This document shows, one piece after another, positions 43,118 to 54,541 of a stretch of 64,000 bases of DNA. How positions within the stretch are numbered: position 1 is the first letter of the stretch; each line of letters starts with the position of its first letter. The DNA is taken from positions 248,001-312,000 of the forward strand of contig NZ_BJEN01000003.1 in assembly GCF_008326345.1 (NCBI RefSeq), given 5' to 3'. The stretch comes from Cutibacterium modestum. GTDB lineage: Bacteria; Actinomycetota; Actinomycetes; Propionibacteriales; Propionibacteriaceae. The position numbers and the translations under genes are program-made. The notes beneath the pieces were generated by a model that did not search any database, was not told the DNA's origin, and worked only from the letters and a program-made list of their open reading frames with translations.

Positions 43118-44029
43118 ATGAGCGAGCACGTTGTTTTCCGCGATATGCGGCCAGAGGACGTTAAGGTCATCACTTTCGGAGAACCTGGCTCCCTAATTGA
43201 TCGCATCGACCGTCCGGATGTTGTCGCTAGGGTTGCTCTATACGAGAACCGAATCGTCGGATATGCAGTTTCGTGGTTGGCGGTCGTCCACCGCACTCGT
43301 CGATTCATCGACGTTGAGGTCCATCCCGACTCTCGAGGCCGCCGGATCGGTACCAGGTTGGTGCGTCAGATTCAGCAGAGGGTGGACCGTCCATTGGCAA
43401 CCAAGGCTATTGCTGGTTCTGACGCTGAGAGCTTCATCCTTTCTTTGGGTGCGGAGGTCTACGCGTCGTGCCCGCCCTTCGAGTTGTCTCGCCGCCATTT
43501 TGGACGAGCGATTGAGGTGTTGACGGAGGCTAGCCTTGGCCCGGGTGGAGCCATCTCGGGCGCAGCTTTGGCTCCTGGCGTGCTCGAAGCGTTGTGGGAG
43601 CAGATGTACGTCTGGATGCACGAATCGTGGTCCCCGGTCGATGACAGCGAGGCGGCCCATGAGGCACTGCGTCAGGAACTGGAAGACCTCGACGCCGAAG
43701 CCACTCGTGTGGCACTCGTCGATGGTCAGCCTGCGGCGGTGGCCTTCGTTTTTGTCGACGAAAACCCGACTGTGGTGGCAGAAACCGTGCAGGCTGGTAC
43801 CCCGGCGGGTGACGAAGCCGTCGCCTCAGCAATGTCGTCGGTGATCACCTGGGCCGAGGATGCCGGCTTTAAGCGCATCAATTTCGACGGTCATCGTAGC
43901 GACCCACACTTCGGCCCGCTCGCGTCTCGCCTTCCGCTGGAGGGAGCCAGCCTGAATCTCATGGAGATCTCGGTCCTGCCGGCTGACGACGTCGATGATG
44001 CGGTGGACGATGGCGCAACCGTTGTCTGA
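43118..44029 (+). CDS. Tandem GNAT-type N-acetyltransferase
   Basis: A 303-aa protein with two GNAT-like halves. The first (about 1-125) carries the acetyl-CoA loop VEVHPDSRGRRIGTRLV with the R/Q-x-x-G-x-G/A pattern; the second half (about 140-300) lacks a clear loop and ends with an AGFKRINFDGHRSDPHF stretch, as in partly degenerate second domains. AGGAG lies before ATG 43118. Divergent from the GntR gene. Substrate unknown. Confidence 0.8.
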   Translation: MSEHVVFRDMRPEDVKVITFGEPGSLIDRIDRPDVVARVALYENRIVGYAVSWLAVVHRTRRFIDVEVHPDSRGRRIGTRLVRQIQQRVDRPLATKAIAGSDAESFILSLGAEVYASCPPFELSRRHFGRAIEVLTEASLGPGGAISGAALAPGVLEALWEQMYVWMHESWSPVDDSEAAHEALRQELEDLDAEATRVALVDGQPAAVAFVFVDENPTVVAETVQAGTPAGDEAVASAMSSVITWAEDAGFKRINFDGHRSDPHFGPLASRLPLEGASLNLMEISVLPADDVDDAVDDGATVV

Positions 44030-44045
44030 GGGGCGTTGCTAATAG

Positions 44046-45470
<1,425 letters not shown>

Positions 45471-45589
45471 TTCCTCCTGGTTGGCGGGAACAGATGTGGG
45501 TGGCGTGACGTTGGGACAGATGTCACAACGACCTCATGTTGGAGAGGGGAAACACCGCCCCGGTCTGCCCCCTGGTTCGTCTGTGGCAT

Positions 45590-46334
45590 CCGCGGCGGCA
45601 TCAAGCTCACCTTGGAGAATTATGATCTACTCCATCGGTTGTGGTGTGAGGGCGCCGTCAACTGGAAGGGGCGGTTTCGCATTCCGCCGTAGTCATTCAC
45701 GTCGATCCCGAGTCCCCTCAACGACGTCCCGCCATTTGTGTGGCATGGCTCGATCCGCTCCCCGGAGTTCCTGGAGCAGGCCGTCTACTACGGCGACGGG
45801 TTCTTCCGTAACAACATCTTCTAGGCGATGGACCACGTTCAGAAGGTGATCGAGCGATTCCGCGTTCGGCACGCCCATTACGCTCACGGACACCCCAAGG
45901 ATGTCATCGTCGGGTTGGGCGGACAGTTCTTCCTACGCAAGAACTCCCAGGATGCCATGCACGAGTTCCATTGCTACTTAGACAACGGCCACGGGCCCGG
46001 TCTGGAGGAGTTCACATCGGCCACCCCGTTGACCGTCGGTTCGCCGCAGCAGGTTATTGAGGAGACGCTGTCGTTCAAGGACCACGTCGGTCACTGTCAG
46101 CGTCGGCTATTCCTTTTCGACCATGCGGTATTGCCGCTGAAGATGATCGTGAAGCAGATGGACTTGCTGGGTGAGATCCTTCCCGAGCTGCGCAAGGGGT
46201 TTGCTGAGGGTCGTCCAGCCGATACTCCCGACGCCCCCACCTATGACTCCCTCGTGGCGGCTTGCAGTGAGCACAGCGACGGGTACCTTTTACTCCCGGT
46301 GACGAGGTCGCTGGAACATCCGACAGGAATTGAT
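45590..46334 (+). pseudogene. Truncated, interrupted LLM-class flavin monooxygenase
   Basis: Remains of a luciferase-like monooxygenase. The first recognisable part reads KLTLENYDLLHRLWCEGAVN then meets a TAG near 45680; after a frame change it continues FTSIPSPLNDVPPFVWHGSI, then YYGDGFFRNNIF and TAG at 45822-45824, where relatives have tryptophan (TGG). Past the stop the same frame reads AMDHVQKVIERFRVRHAHYA and runs on to about 46260. The N-terminal half is missing entirely; purA lies where it should be. The frame then continues without a stop into the FMN reductase, so a long composite frame from 45828 is an artefact of decay. Family relatives pair with exactly such a reductase. Confidence 0.85.
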
Positions 46335-46988
46335 ATGAAGATTGTTGCTATCAGCGCCGGGCTGGGACAGCCTTCGTCCACTCGAATGTTGGTCGACTGT
46401 CTGGTCGCTCAGATCACCCAGGATCTTCCCAACGCCGAAGCTGAGGTTATGGAGGTGCGCGATTTGGGCCACGACCTGCTCAACGCTGAATTCACTGGCG
46501 TGCGCTCGGTGGGTGTTACCGAGGCCCTGGAGTCCATCGCTGGAGCCGACGGCCTGCTAGCGGTTTCGCCGGTATTCAACGCCCATGCCGCGGCAGTGTT
46601 CCATCTGCTCTTCGAGGTCCTTGATGTGGGGGCATTGGAGGGGAAGCCGGTGCTCGTTGGGGCCACCGGCGGGACGGTCCGTCATAGTCTCGTGATGGAC
46701 CGGGACATCGTGGCTTCGCTGCATTATCACCATGCCCTCGTCTCGCCGGTGTCGGTGTTTGCCGCCACGGAGGACTGGGGCAACCCGTCGGCCTTGGACC
46801 GACGAATTCAGCGGGCAGCTCGGACCTTCGTCCGAGTGCTCGCTGGCTGGAATGGGGTTTCAGGGTCTGAGGTGGCTGCGGGCGACGACTCCGAAACTGA
46901 CGGACGCAAGTTGTCTGGCCCCGTCCCTGATGATGGTCTCGGCCCCGTCCAGGATTTCGAGGACATGTTCACGGCTTTCGGTCATTGA
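46335..46988 (+). CDS. NAD(P)H-dependent FMN reductase (CE1759-like)
   Basis: A 217-aa flavodoxin-fold reductase that would supply reduced FMN to a partner monooxygenase. It starts MKIVAISAGLGQPSSTRMLV, the FMN phosphate loop, and has GADGLLAVSPVFNAHAAAVF and KPVLVGATGGTVRHSL. ATG 46335 is taken as the start, since the preceding sequence belongs to the broken monooxygenase. No strong ribosome-binding site is visible; translation may have relied on the upstream gene. With its partner broken and the original promoter lost, its present function is doubtful though the frame is intact. Confidence 0.78.
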   Translation: MKIVAISAGLGQPSSTRMLVDCLVAQITQDLPNAEAEVMEVRDLGHDLLNAEFTGVRSVGVTEALESIAGADGLLAVSPVFNAHAAAVFHLLFEVLDVGALEGKPVLVGATGGTVRHSLVMDRDIVASLHYHHALVSPVSVFAATEDWGNPSALDRRIQRAARTFVRVLAGWNGVSGSEVAAGDDSETDGRKLSGPVPDDGLGPVQDFEDMFTAFGH

Positions 46989-47178
46989 CGGGGACGATCG
47001 GCCCCGAAGCGCCATGTGGGGATGAATCTCTGGTGATCAACTCGCTACGTCAAGAAATATGGCAACGAGTCGCTTCACGGTTTGTCGCGAGCACGGTGAG
47101 GTGTCCATCCGTCCGTGCCTGGAAGCCCGATGGGTAGAGGGCATAGACCTGTCGTAACGACCCTCTACTGTGGTTGCC

Positions 47179-48507
47179 GTGTCCAGCATGACTGTTCTCG
47201 TCCTCGGGTCTGGTGGCCGCGAGCACGCCCTTGCCTTAGCTTGCCATCGTGATCCTGATGTTGTCGCCGTCCACGTTGCTCCCGGTAACCCGGGAACGGC
47301 ATCCTTCGCCACGAACCACCCACTGGATCCGTGCGATTGTGACGCCGTCGTCTCCCTGGCGCGTGACCTGGAGGCTGATCTCGTCGTCGTCGGCCCGGAA
47401 GCTCCCCTGGTCGCCGGGGTGGCTGACGCTCTGCGCGATGCTGGAATCGACTGCTTCGGTCCAAGTGCCGAGGCTGCCCGACTGGAAGGGTCGAAAGCCT
47501 TCGCTAAAGAGGTGATGGTCGCCGCTGGCGTGCCGACGGCAGCTTCCCGTTCCTGTGACGACGTCGATTCCGTCTCGGCTGCCCTCGACGAGTTCGGGGC
47601 ACCATATGTGGTCAAGGACGATGGTCTGGCCGGGGGGAAGGGAGTCGTCGTCGCGAACGATCGCACCGAGGCTCTCGCCCATGCTGAACGGTGTCTCGGC
47701 TCCGGTCACCGAGTGGTCATTGAGGAGTACCTTGACGGCCCGGAGGTCAGTCTTTTTGCTATCTGTGACGGCACCCATGTCCTTCCGATGCAACCGGCCC
47801 AGGACTTTAAGCGGGTCGGGGATGGGGGAGTTGGTCCAAATACCGGTGGTATGGGTGCTTACACCCCGTTGCCGTGGGCCCCGGACGATCTCGTTGAGAC
47901 GGTATCGGCCACGGTCATCACGCCGACTCTGAGGGCCATGGCTGATCGTGGGACCCCATTCGTTGGCCTGCTTTACGTGGGTTTGGCGCTCACCTCTGCT
48001 GGCCCAAAGGTCGTTGAGTTCAACGTGCGCTTCGGCGATCCTGAGACCGAGGTCCTACTGAGTATGGTGGAATCGCCCATGGCCCAGATTATGGCTGCCG
48101 CAGCCCGTGGGGAACTGTCTGGTGTCGACGGCCTCCGTTTCCGCTATGGCGCAGCCGTCGGTGTCGTCATGGCCAGCGAGGGGTATCCCGTTTCCCCGGC
48201 GAAGGAGCGTCAGGTCGTCGCCCCAGTTGATGACGAAGACGTTTTGCATGCCGGAACCCGAATTGAAGGGGATGACCTCGTCACTAGTGGTGGCCGCGTT
48301 CTCGTTGTGCTCGGTCACGGCGAAACCCTGGCCGGAGCCCGCGCCGACGCCTACCGCAGGATCGACCAGTTGGAGGTCAGTGGCGGTTTTCACCGCACCG
48401 ACATTGCCCGCCACGCAGCCGAGCTCCAGGCCGCTGACGAGTTGGCTGACGAAGCCGCATCGTATCCCGAGAATTCCACCTACCTGACCGACGGGGAGTC
48501 ATCATGA
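47179..48507 (+). CDS. purD: Phosphoribosylamine-glycine ligase
   Basis: ATP-grasp ligase joining glycine to phosphoribosylamine (second step of purine synthesis), 442 aa. Motifs: VLVLGSGGREHALA at the start, VGPEAPLVAGVADAL, KDDGLAGGKGVVVA in the ATP-grasp fold, and EFNVRFGDPETEV for Mg-ATP. Start GTG 47179 is placed by TACTGT (47166-47171) 7 nt upstream, a leaderless arrangement; another GTG at 47170 lies inside the box. It overlaps purB by 4 nt (ATGA). Confidence 0.96.
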   Translation: MSSMTVLVLGSGGREHALALACHRDPDVVAVHVAPGNPGTASFATNHPLDPCDCDAVVSLARDLEADLVVVGPEAPLVAGVADALRDAGIDCFGPSAEAARLEGSKAFAKEVMVAAGVPTAASRSCDDVDSVSAALDEFGAPYVVKDDGLAGGKGVVVANDRTEALAHAERCLGSGHRVVIEEYLDGPEVSLFAICDGTHVLPMQPAQDFKRVGDGGVGPNTGGMGAYTPLPWAPDDLVETVSATVITPTLRAMADRGTPFVGLLYVGLALTSAGPKVVEFNVRFGDPETEVLLSMVESPMAQIMAAAARGELSGVDGLRFRYGAAVGVVMASEGYPVSPAKERQVVAPVDDEDVLHAGTRIEGDDLVTSGGRVLVVLGHGETLAGARADAYRRIDQLEVSGGFHRTDIARHAAELQAADELADEAASYPENSTYLTDGESS

Positions 48508-49937
48508 GCGTACCCAATATCCTTGCCACCCGTTATGCCTCCGCTGCCATGCGATCCATCTGGACGCCGGAGAACAAAATCCGTGCCGAACGCAGGCTCT
48601 GGCTAGCCGTCATGGAAGCACAGGCCGACCTCGGTGTCAGCTTCGGCGGCGACGATCCCGAACAGGTCTTGGCCGATTATCAGGCGGTCATCGACGATGT
48701 CGACCTCGACTCGATCGCCGAGCGGGAGGCCGTCACCCGCCACGACGTCAAGGCTAGGATCGAGGAGTTCAACGCTCTGGCTGGTCATGAGCACATCCAC
48801 AAGGGCATGACGAGCCGTGATCTGACCGAGAACATCGAGCAGATGCAGGTGTTGGAGTCGCTACGGCTGGTACGCGACAGGATGGTTGCTACACTCAACC
48901 AGCTGTCGCGGTTAGCTGCTCTATACTCCGATCAAGCTATTGCTGGACGTTCCCATAATGTCGCCGCCCAGGTGACGACCCTGGGCAAGCGGTTCGCCAC
49001 CGCTATCGATGAGATGCTGGTGGCATGGGATCACGTCAACGAGCTTATTGAGCGCTACCCGGCCCGTGGTATCAAGGGTCCGATGGGAACAGCCCAGGAC
49101 ATGCTCGATCTGCTCGGCGGCGATGACTCCAAGCTCGACGAACTCGAACATCGCGTTGCTGATCACCTGGGATTCAACCAGGTGCTCACCTCAACCGGTC
49201 AGATTTACCCGAGATCCTTGGATTTCGAGGTCATGTCGACCCTGGTGCAGGTGCTGTCGGGTCCGTCCAACCTGGCGACGTCAATTCGCCTTATGGCCGG
49301 TAACGAACTCGTCACGGAGGGGTTCAAGCCCGGTCAGGTGGGGTCGTCGGCGATGCCGCATAAGATGAACGCCCGCTCCTGCGAGCGGGTCAACGGCTTC
49401 CTCGTCGTGCTGCGTGGCTATCTGACGATGGCTACTGGTTTGGCGGGTGTGCAGTGGAACGAGGGTGACGTCTCCTGCTCGGTGGTGCGTCGCGTGGCGC
49501 TGCCAGACTCCTTCTACGCCATCGACGGAGCCTTCGAGACTTTCCTGACGATCCTCGGCGATTTCGGGGCATTCCCGGCCGTCATCGAGGCCGAGCTCGA
49601 GCGCTACCTTCCCTTCCTGACGACCACCAAAATCCTTATGGCGTGCGTGCGCGCTGGGGTTGGTCGGGAGGACGCTCACGAGGCCATCAAGGAGCACGGG
49701 GTGGGCGTCGCCCTCGACATGCGCGAGACCGGCCGCACCGACAACGACCTTTTTGCCCGTCTGGCTGCTGATCCGCGGATCCCGCTTACCAAGGAGCAGC
49801 TACGCGGCTTGGTCTCCTCGCCGCTAGATCTCACCGGTGGTGCCCAGGATCAGGTCGAGGCGCTGTGCGCCAAGGTGGAGGACATCATTCGGGAGTACCC
49901 GGAGGCTGCCAGCTACCTTCCCGGTCTGGTGTTGTGA
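48504..49937 (+). CDS. purB: Adenylosuccinate lyase
   Basis: Fumarase-superfamily lyase that acts twice in purine synthesis (on SAICAR and on adenylosuccinate), 477 aa. The signature loop is GSSAMPHKMNARSCERV with the catalytic serine; HEHIHKGMTSRDLTEN and GRSHNVAAQVTTLGKRFA hold catalytic histidines. It is translationally coupled to purD through the 4-nt overlap, with GGGAG just before. The next gene on this strand is purC-purS after the ahp/oxyR block. Confidence 0.96.
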   Translation: MSVPNILATRYASAAMRSIWTPENKIRAERRLWLAVMEAQADLGVSFGGDDPEQVLADYQAVIDDVDLDSIAEREAVTRHDVKARIEEFNALAGHEHIHKGMTSRDLTENIEQMQVLESLRLVRDRMVATLNQLSRLAALYSDQAIAGRSHNVAAQVTTLGKRFATAIDEMLVAWDHVNELIERYPARGIKGPMGTAQDMLDLLGGDDSKLDELEHRVADHLGFNQVLTSTGQIYPRSLDFEVMSTLVQVLSGPSNLATSIRLMAGNELVTEGFKPGQVGSSAMPHKMNARSCERVNGFLVVLRGYLTMATGLAGVQWNEGDVSCSVVRRVALPDSFYAIDGAFETFLTILGDFGAFPAVIEAELERYLPFLTTTKILMACVRAGVGREDAHEAIKEHGVGVALDMRETGRTDNDLFARLAADPRIPLTKEQLRGLVSSPLDLTGGAQDQVEALCAKVEDIIREYPEAASYLPGLVL

Positions 49938-49986
49938 GGCTGCTTGGGGCGTGTCGGAGTAGCCAGCCACGGCATGACCTATAACT

Positions 49987-50925
49987 TCACATCCCGTGGG
50001 AGCACAACGATGCCCCGGCAACGCCGAGCGGTTCGATGACGTCACCTGGCAGCTGTCGCAGGATGGCGACCAAGGCTTGCACTGCCGGACGGGTCATCGT
50101 TGTCGCTCTGCCGCACACCACGATGTCGCGGTGGGGCCTGGGGTGGGTGAATTCGCGCACCACGATGCGTGGGTCCGCATAAAATGGTGCCGAGACCGCG
50201 CTGCGGGGCATGAGGGTTCGACCAGCTCCCACCGAGACCAGTTCGCGGAGCGTCTCGAGGGATCCTGCTGTTAAGGCGTCGGGAGGCAACGCATGGCTGC
50301 ATACCTCTAGCACCTGGTCCCTCAGGCAGTGCCCCTCCGACATGAGGATGAGTCCTTCGGTGGGAACGTCATGCGGATCGATTGGACCTTCCTCCTGGGC
50401 CAACTCGTCGTCAGCCCCCGTCGCGAGCAAGAACTCCTCCCGAAAGACGGGGATAGTCTCCAAAGAGTCGTCATCAACGGGGGCTGCCACTACGGCGACG
50501 TCTAGCTGTCCGTCGTGAACCGCCTCTAGCAGCCAAGCCGTGCGCTTCTCGACGATACGAACATTCGCGTCGGGTCCGTATTGGTCAAACCGGCCGATCA
50601 GCCGAGGTAACACGAACGGCCCTAAGGTGGGAAATACCCCGACCCTCAGCTGAAGGGTCATCCAGTCGGCTTCCTCCCGCGCCATTGCCCGGATGTCGTC
50701 GGATAGCGCCAGCATGTCCCGGGCAGCTTGGGCGATGCGCTCCCCCACGGGGGTGATCTCGATGCGTCGTCCCACCCTCACAGCCAGTACCACGCCGAGC
50801 TCGTTCTCGAGCCGGTGGATTTGGGTTGAGAGAGTGGGCTGGCTGACACCGCATGATGCTGCTGCTCGGCCGAAGTGGTGTTCTTCGGCCAGAGTGACGA
50901 AATACCTCAGATCACGAAGGTTCAC
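49987..50925 (-). CDS. oxyR: Peroxide-sensing LysR-family regulator OxyR
   Basis: A 312-aa LysR-type activator with an N-terminal winged helix (LRDLRYFVTLAEEHHFGRAA). The sensing cysteines are both present in EGHCLRDQVLEVC: C200 and C209 match C199 and C208 of E. coli OxyR, which form the H2O2-induced disulfide. It starts at GTG 50925, only 6 nt after the ahpF stop, so it is the last gene of an ahpC-ahpF-oxyR operon and would be autoregulated through the sites upstream of ahpC. The C-terminus extends some residues beyond the E. coli protein. Confidence 0.93.
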   Translation of the reverse strand: MNLRDLRYFVTLAEEHHFGRAAASCGVSQPTLSTQIHRLENELGVVLAVRVGRRIEITPVGERIAQAARDMLALSDDIRAMAREEADWMTLQLRVGVFPTLGPFVLPRLIGRFDQYGPDANVRIVEKRTAWLLEAVHDGQLDVAVVAAPVDDDSLETIPVFREEFLLATGADDELAQEEGPIDPHDVPTEGLILMSEGHCLRDQVLEVCSHALPPDALTAGSLETLRELVSVGAGRTLMPRSAVSAPFYADPRIVVREFTHPRPHRDIVVCGRATTMTRPAVQALVAILRQLPGDVIEPLGVAGASLCSHGM

Positions 50926-50931
50926 ACGGCC

Positions 50932-52506
50932 TCAGTTCTGCGTTGGATTCTGACGGATGAGGTGGTCGAAGGCCCCCAGAGCCGCGGTGGCGCCAGCCCC
51001 CATGGAGATAATGATCTGCTTGTACGGCTGAGTGGTGCAGTCACCGGCGGCGAAGACACCGGGAATTGAAGTGGTGCCGCGCTCGTCAATGACGATTTCT
51101 CCCCGCATGCTGCGCTCTAGGGTACCTTCGAGCCACTCGGTGTTGGGCAGCAGACCGATTTGGACGAAGACACCTGCTAGCTCGATGCTCTTCACTTCAC
51201 CACTGGTGCGGTCCTCGTATTCCAGGCCGGTCACCTTGGACCCGTCGCCAAGGATCTGGGTGGTGCGGGCTGAAGTGATGACGTCAACATTCGGCAGCGA
51301 GCTTAAAGTGCGCAACAGGACGTCGTCAGCCTTGAGGACGTCGAGGAACTCCACGACGGTGACGTGGTCAACGACACCGGCAAGGTCGATAGCGGCCTCA
51401 ATGCCGGAGTTTCCGCCCCCGACGACGGCCACCTTCTTACCCTTGAACAGCGGGCCGTCGCAGTGCGGGCAGTTGGTTACGCCCTTAGTGCGGTACTCCT
51501 CCTCGCCGGGCACGCCAAGGTTGCGCCAGCGTGCACCGGTGGCCAGAATGACCGAGCGCGCCCGCAGGTTGCCATCGGTTAGATGCACGGTGGCCATGCC
51601 GTCGGTGGTTTCCAGAGCACTGGCGGTCTGACGCTCAATGACGTCAATGTCGTAGTCATTGACGTGGCTGCGTAGGGCGTCGGCCAGACGCGGGCCGGTG
51701 GTGTGGGGCACCGAGATAAGGTTGTCGATGGCCTCGGTATCGAGCACCTGACCGCCGATCCGAGACCCGACTATGGCGGTGCGGATACCTTTACGAGCCG
51801 CGTACACCGCGGCGGCGGCACCAGCAGGACCAGCCCCGACCACGAGTACGTCGTAGGGGTCGCGCTGCGACAGATCCTCCTTGGCTCCCTGGGCAGCGTC
51901 GGTGTCGAGACGCTCAAGGATGTCGGCCATGTCCATGCGTCCGGAGCCCCAGTCCTCGCTATCCAGGTAGATGGCCGGCACTGAGGCGATTCCTTTGGCC
52001 TCCACCTCATCGGTGTAGGTGCCACCCTCAACGGCGGTGTGATGAATATTGGGGTTGAGAACGGCCATCGCGTTGAGGGCCTGCACTACCGTCGGGCAGT
52101 TCTGGCAGGTCAGCGACATGTAGGTGACGAAATGGTGCTCCCCTTTGACTGCGCGCACGGCGTCGATGAGGGACTGCTCCTCCTTGACAGGGTGACCACC
52201 CACCTGCAGCAGGGCCAGCACGAGGGAGGTGAACTCGTGGCCCATCGGCAGACCGGCGAAATGGATGTCGATGGGGCTTCCGGGGCGAGTGATGGCAAAG
52301 GACGGGGTGCGCTCATTGTCGACGGGCTCACCGACGCTCACTTTGTCAGACAAGGCGGTGATCTCCGACAGCAGCTCGTCCATCTGGGTTGACTTCGACG
52401 ACTTGGTGGCGTCGTCACCCTGGTACGGGGAAGGCACCAGGATGATCGGCTCGCGCACCATCTCGAGGTAGGACTTGAGCTGGGTGGTCAGGGCATTATC
52501 AAGCAT
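50932..52506 (-). CDS. ahpF: Alkyl hydroperoxide reductase subunit F
   Basis: A 524-aa flavoprotein that passes electrons from NADH to AhpC. The N-terminal thioredoxin-like tandem has the CxxC pair C134/C137 (LTCQNCPTV), then an FAD domain ([19 protein letters not shown]), the thioredoxin-reductase-type redox pair in [11 protein letters not shown], an NAD site ([14 protein letters not shown]) and the closing GVFAAGDCT. All redox cysteines are present. It lies 97 nt downstream of ahpC. Confidence 0.96.
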   Translation of the reverse strand: MLDNALTTQLKSYLEMVREPIILVPSPYQGDDATKSSKSTQMDELLSEITALSDKVSVGEPVDNERTPSFAITRPGSPIDIHFAGLPMGHEFTSLVLALLQVGGHPVKEEQSLIDAVRAVKGEHHFVTYMSLTCQNCPTVVQALNAMAVLNPNIHHTAVEGGTYTDEVEAKGIASVPAIYLDSEDWGSGRMDMADILERLDTDAAQGAKEDLSQRDPYDVLVVGAGPAGAAAAVYAARKGIRTAIVGSRIGGQVLDTEAIDNLISVPHTTGPRLADALRSHVNDYDIDVIERQTASALETTDGMATVHLTDGNLRARSVILATGARWRNLGVPGEEEYRTKGVTNCPHCDGPLFKGKKVAVVGGGNSGIEAAIDLAGVVDHVTVVEFLDVLKADDVLLRTLSSLPNVDVITSARTTQILGDGSKVTGLEYEDRTSGEVKSIELAGVFVQIGLLPNTEWLEGTLERSMRGEIVIDERGTTSIPGVFAAGDCTTQPYKQIIISMGAGATAALGAFDHLIRQNPTQN

Positions 52507-52603
52507 GGTTCTCCTGAAAGAGGTGGGGAGGAGGAGCGGCGGCGCCGGTCCGAGGACCCGCCGCAGGGACGAATGCCCCTGCGACAGGTGCTCAGGTCGG
52601 AAC

Positions 52604-53167
52604 TCAGATCTTGCCGACGAGGTCGATCGACGGGGCGAGGGCCTCTTCGCCTTCTTCCCACTTGGCAGGGCAGACCTCGCCTGGGTGGGTGTAGACGTAC
52701 TGGGCGGCTTTAACCTTGCGGACTAGCTCGGTGGCATTGCGTCCAATGCCCTCGGCAGTCAGCTCGTAGAACTGGATGGTGCCGTCGGGGTCGACGAGGA
52801 AGGTGGCGCGATCGGCCTGTCCAGCTCCCTCACGCTCGACGTCGAAATTGCGGGTCAGCTGAAGGCTCGGGTCGCCAATCATCGTGTAAGTGACCTTGCC
52901 AACGGTGTCAGAGTCGGTATGCCAGGCCTTGTGCACGAAGTGCGAGTCGGTGGACACCGAGAAGACCTCGACCCCCATGGCCTGTAGCTCCTCGTAGTGG
53001 TCGGCGAGGTCGCCCAGCTCGGTGGGGCAGACGAAGGTGAAGTCACCGGGGTAGAAGAAGAAAATGGACCACTTGCCGTTGATATCAGAATCGGAGACCT
53101 CGATGAAGTCCCCATTACGGAAAGCATTGGCCTTGAACGGAAGGATCTTGGTGTTGATGAGACTCAT
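52604..53167 (-). CDS. ahpC: Peroxiredoxin, alkyl hydroperoxide reductase C
   Basis: A 187-aa typical 2-Cys peroxiredoxin reducing H2O2, organic peroxides and peroxynitrite. Peroxidatic C47 is in DFTFVCPTE and the resolving cysteine in GEVCPAKW near residue 166; this is the canonical AhpC length. ATG 53167 is chosen since AGAAAGG lies 6 nt before it; the frame opens at 53248, inside the regulatory sites. First gene of the peroxide operon and divergent from purC. Confidence 0.97.
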   Translation of the reverse strand: MSLINTKILPFKANAFRNGDFIEVSDSDINGKWSIFFFYPGDFTFVCPTELGDLADHYEELQAMGVEVFSVSTDSHFVHKAWHTDSDTVGKVTYTMIGDPSLQLTRNFDVEREGAGQADRATFLVDPDGTIQFYELTAEGIGRNATELVRKVKAAQYVYTHPGEVCPAKWEEGEEALAPSIDLVGKI

Positions 53168-53193
53168 GCGAGACCTTTCTAATCGACGGCGTG

Positions 53194-53239
53194 ATAGGTC
53201 AAGGCTATCACTAAACAGGTATCGATAGCCAATGTCTAT
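53194..53239 (-). promoter_or_regulatory. Two OxyR dimer sites upstream of ahpC
   Basis: ATAG-n7-CTAT occurs twice, at 53194-53208 and 53225-53239, each a perfect OxyR half-site pair. Their centres are 31 bp apart, about three helical turns, rather than the 22 bp of the contiguous tetramer site. Between them lies only a poor match. The sites stand 27-72 nt before the ahpC start. Confidence 0.75.
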
Positions 53240-53300
53240 AAAGAACACGAATCGCGATGCTCTGTGTCGTCAAGACCTGCAACCGTGGCATGATGCCCCC

Positions 53301-54539
53301 ATGGTCACTCCGCACCTCGATCTTCCGTTGTTGGCTGAGGGCAAGGTCCGTCGCCTTTACCGCTTTCCCGATCAGCCCGGTCGCCTCCTTATGGTTGCTA
53401 CTGACCGGATTAGCGCCTACGACCACGTCCTAACCCCCGGTGTTCCCGGCAAGGGGGCCATTCTGACGAGTATGTCTTTGTGGTGGTTCGACCAATTGGC
53501 CGACATCGTCGATAACCATCTTGTAGGCCTAGATGTCCCCGCCGAGGTCGCGGGGCGCGCCATGGTCGTTGAGGAACTCGACATGTTCCCGGTTGAATGT
53601 GTCGTGCGGGGCTATCTCACCGGTTCAGGGTGGGCCGAGTATCAGGGCCACCGCTCCGTGTGCGGAATTCGCCTCCCCGACGGGTTGCAGGACCGCTCCC
53701 GACTCGAAGAACCCATCTTCACCCCGGCAGTCAAAGCCCCACAGGGAGAGCATGACGAGAACATCGACTACCTGCGCCTGGTCAAACTTGTCGGCCCCGA
53801 GGTCGCGGCTCAGCTGCGTAGCCTTTCGCTGCAGATCTACCAGCGTGCAGAGGAGATCGCGCGGAAGCGAGGCATCATCCTCGCTGATACCAAGTTTGAA
53901 TTTGGACGCCGTGCTGACGGCACTATCGTGCTGGCTGATGAGGTGCTTACCCCTGATTCCTCGCGATTCTGGGACGCTGAGAGCTGGCAGCCCGGTAAAG
54001 GGGCCGATTCCTTCGATAAGCAATATGTGCGCGATTGGCTCACGAAGGAGTCGGGCTGGGACCGCGCTAGTGACCAGGAACCGCCTGCCCTCCCGGATGA
54101 GGTCGTTAAGGCCACCAGCCGTCGCTATGAGGAGGCCTGGGCGCGTCTAACCGGCGGACAAGGGCCCGAGGAGGTTAGCGATGAGCAGGCCCAGAATGAG
54201 AAGCGGACGGATGGCCTTTCCGAGGAGTCTGGGGAGGTTGTGCCGACAGCTGCCGACGTCCCTGGCGAGCCGGAATCCCGTGGTGCCGATAGGATTGGAG
54301 CCATGTCACGTGTAGTGGTGGAGGTCATGCCCAAGCCCGAGATCCTCGATCCTCAGGGCAAGGCCATCACGTCGGTGCTCGCTCGGCTTGGCCATGACGG
54401 CTTGACGGTGCGCCAGGGTAAGCGCTTCGAGATCACCGGTGAGGGTTTGGAGAATCGGCTTGACGAGATCCACCAAGTGGCCTCTGAGCTGTTGGCCAAC
54501 ACCGTCATCGAGTCCTTCGATGTCCACGTGGAGGACTGA
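53301..54539 (+). CDS. purCS: PurC-PurS fusion: SAICAR synthetase plus FGAM synthase small subunit
   Basis: A 412-aa bifunctional purine protein. Residues about 1-292 are SAICAR synthetase ([48 protein letters not shown]). An acidic, Pro/Glu-rich linker of about 42 residues follows, and residues 335-412 are a complete PurS ([19 protein letters not shown], with NTVIESFDV at the end). The PurS part begins with its own ATG at 54303 behind GGAG, so free PurS could also be made. ATG 53301 is chosen for the start: CATGAT lies 6 nt before it. purQ follows after 2 nt, so PurS and PurQ, which form a complex with PurL, are adjacent. purL is not in the window. Confidence 0.92.
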   Translation: MVTPHLDLPLLAEGKVRRLYRFPDQPGRLLMVATDRISAYDHVLTPGVPGKGAILTSMSLWWFDQLADIVDNHLVGLDVPAEVAGRAMVVEELDMFPVECVVRGYLTGSGWAEYQGHRSVCGIRLPDGLQDRSRLEEPIFTPAVKAPQGEHDENIDYLRLVKLVGPEVAAQLRSLSLQIYQRAEEIARKRGIILADTKFEFGRRADGTIVLADEVLTPDSSRFWDAESWQPGKGADSFDKQYVRDWLTKESGWDRASDQEPPALPDEVVKATSRRYEEAWARLTGGQGPEEVSDEQAQNEKRTDGLSEESGEVVPTAADVPGEPESRGADRIGAMSRVVVEVMPKPEILDPQGKAITSVLARLGHDGLTVRQGKRFEITGEGLENRLDEIHQVASELLANTVIESFDVHVED

Positions 54540-54541
54540 CG

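Noticed and set aside
45828-46988. Single 386-aa two-domain monooxygenase-reductase protein
   Set aside because: The first 145 residues are the tail of a truncated gene that lies behind an in-frame TAG; the natural start of the reductase is 46335.
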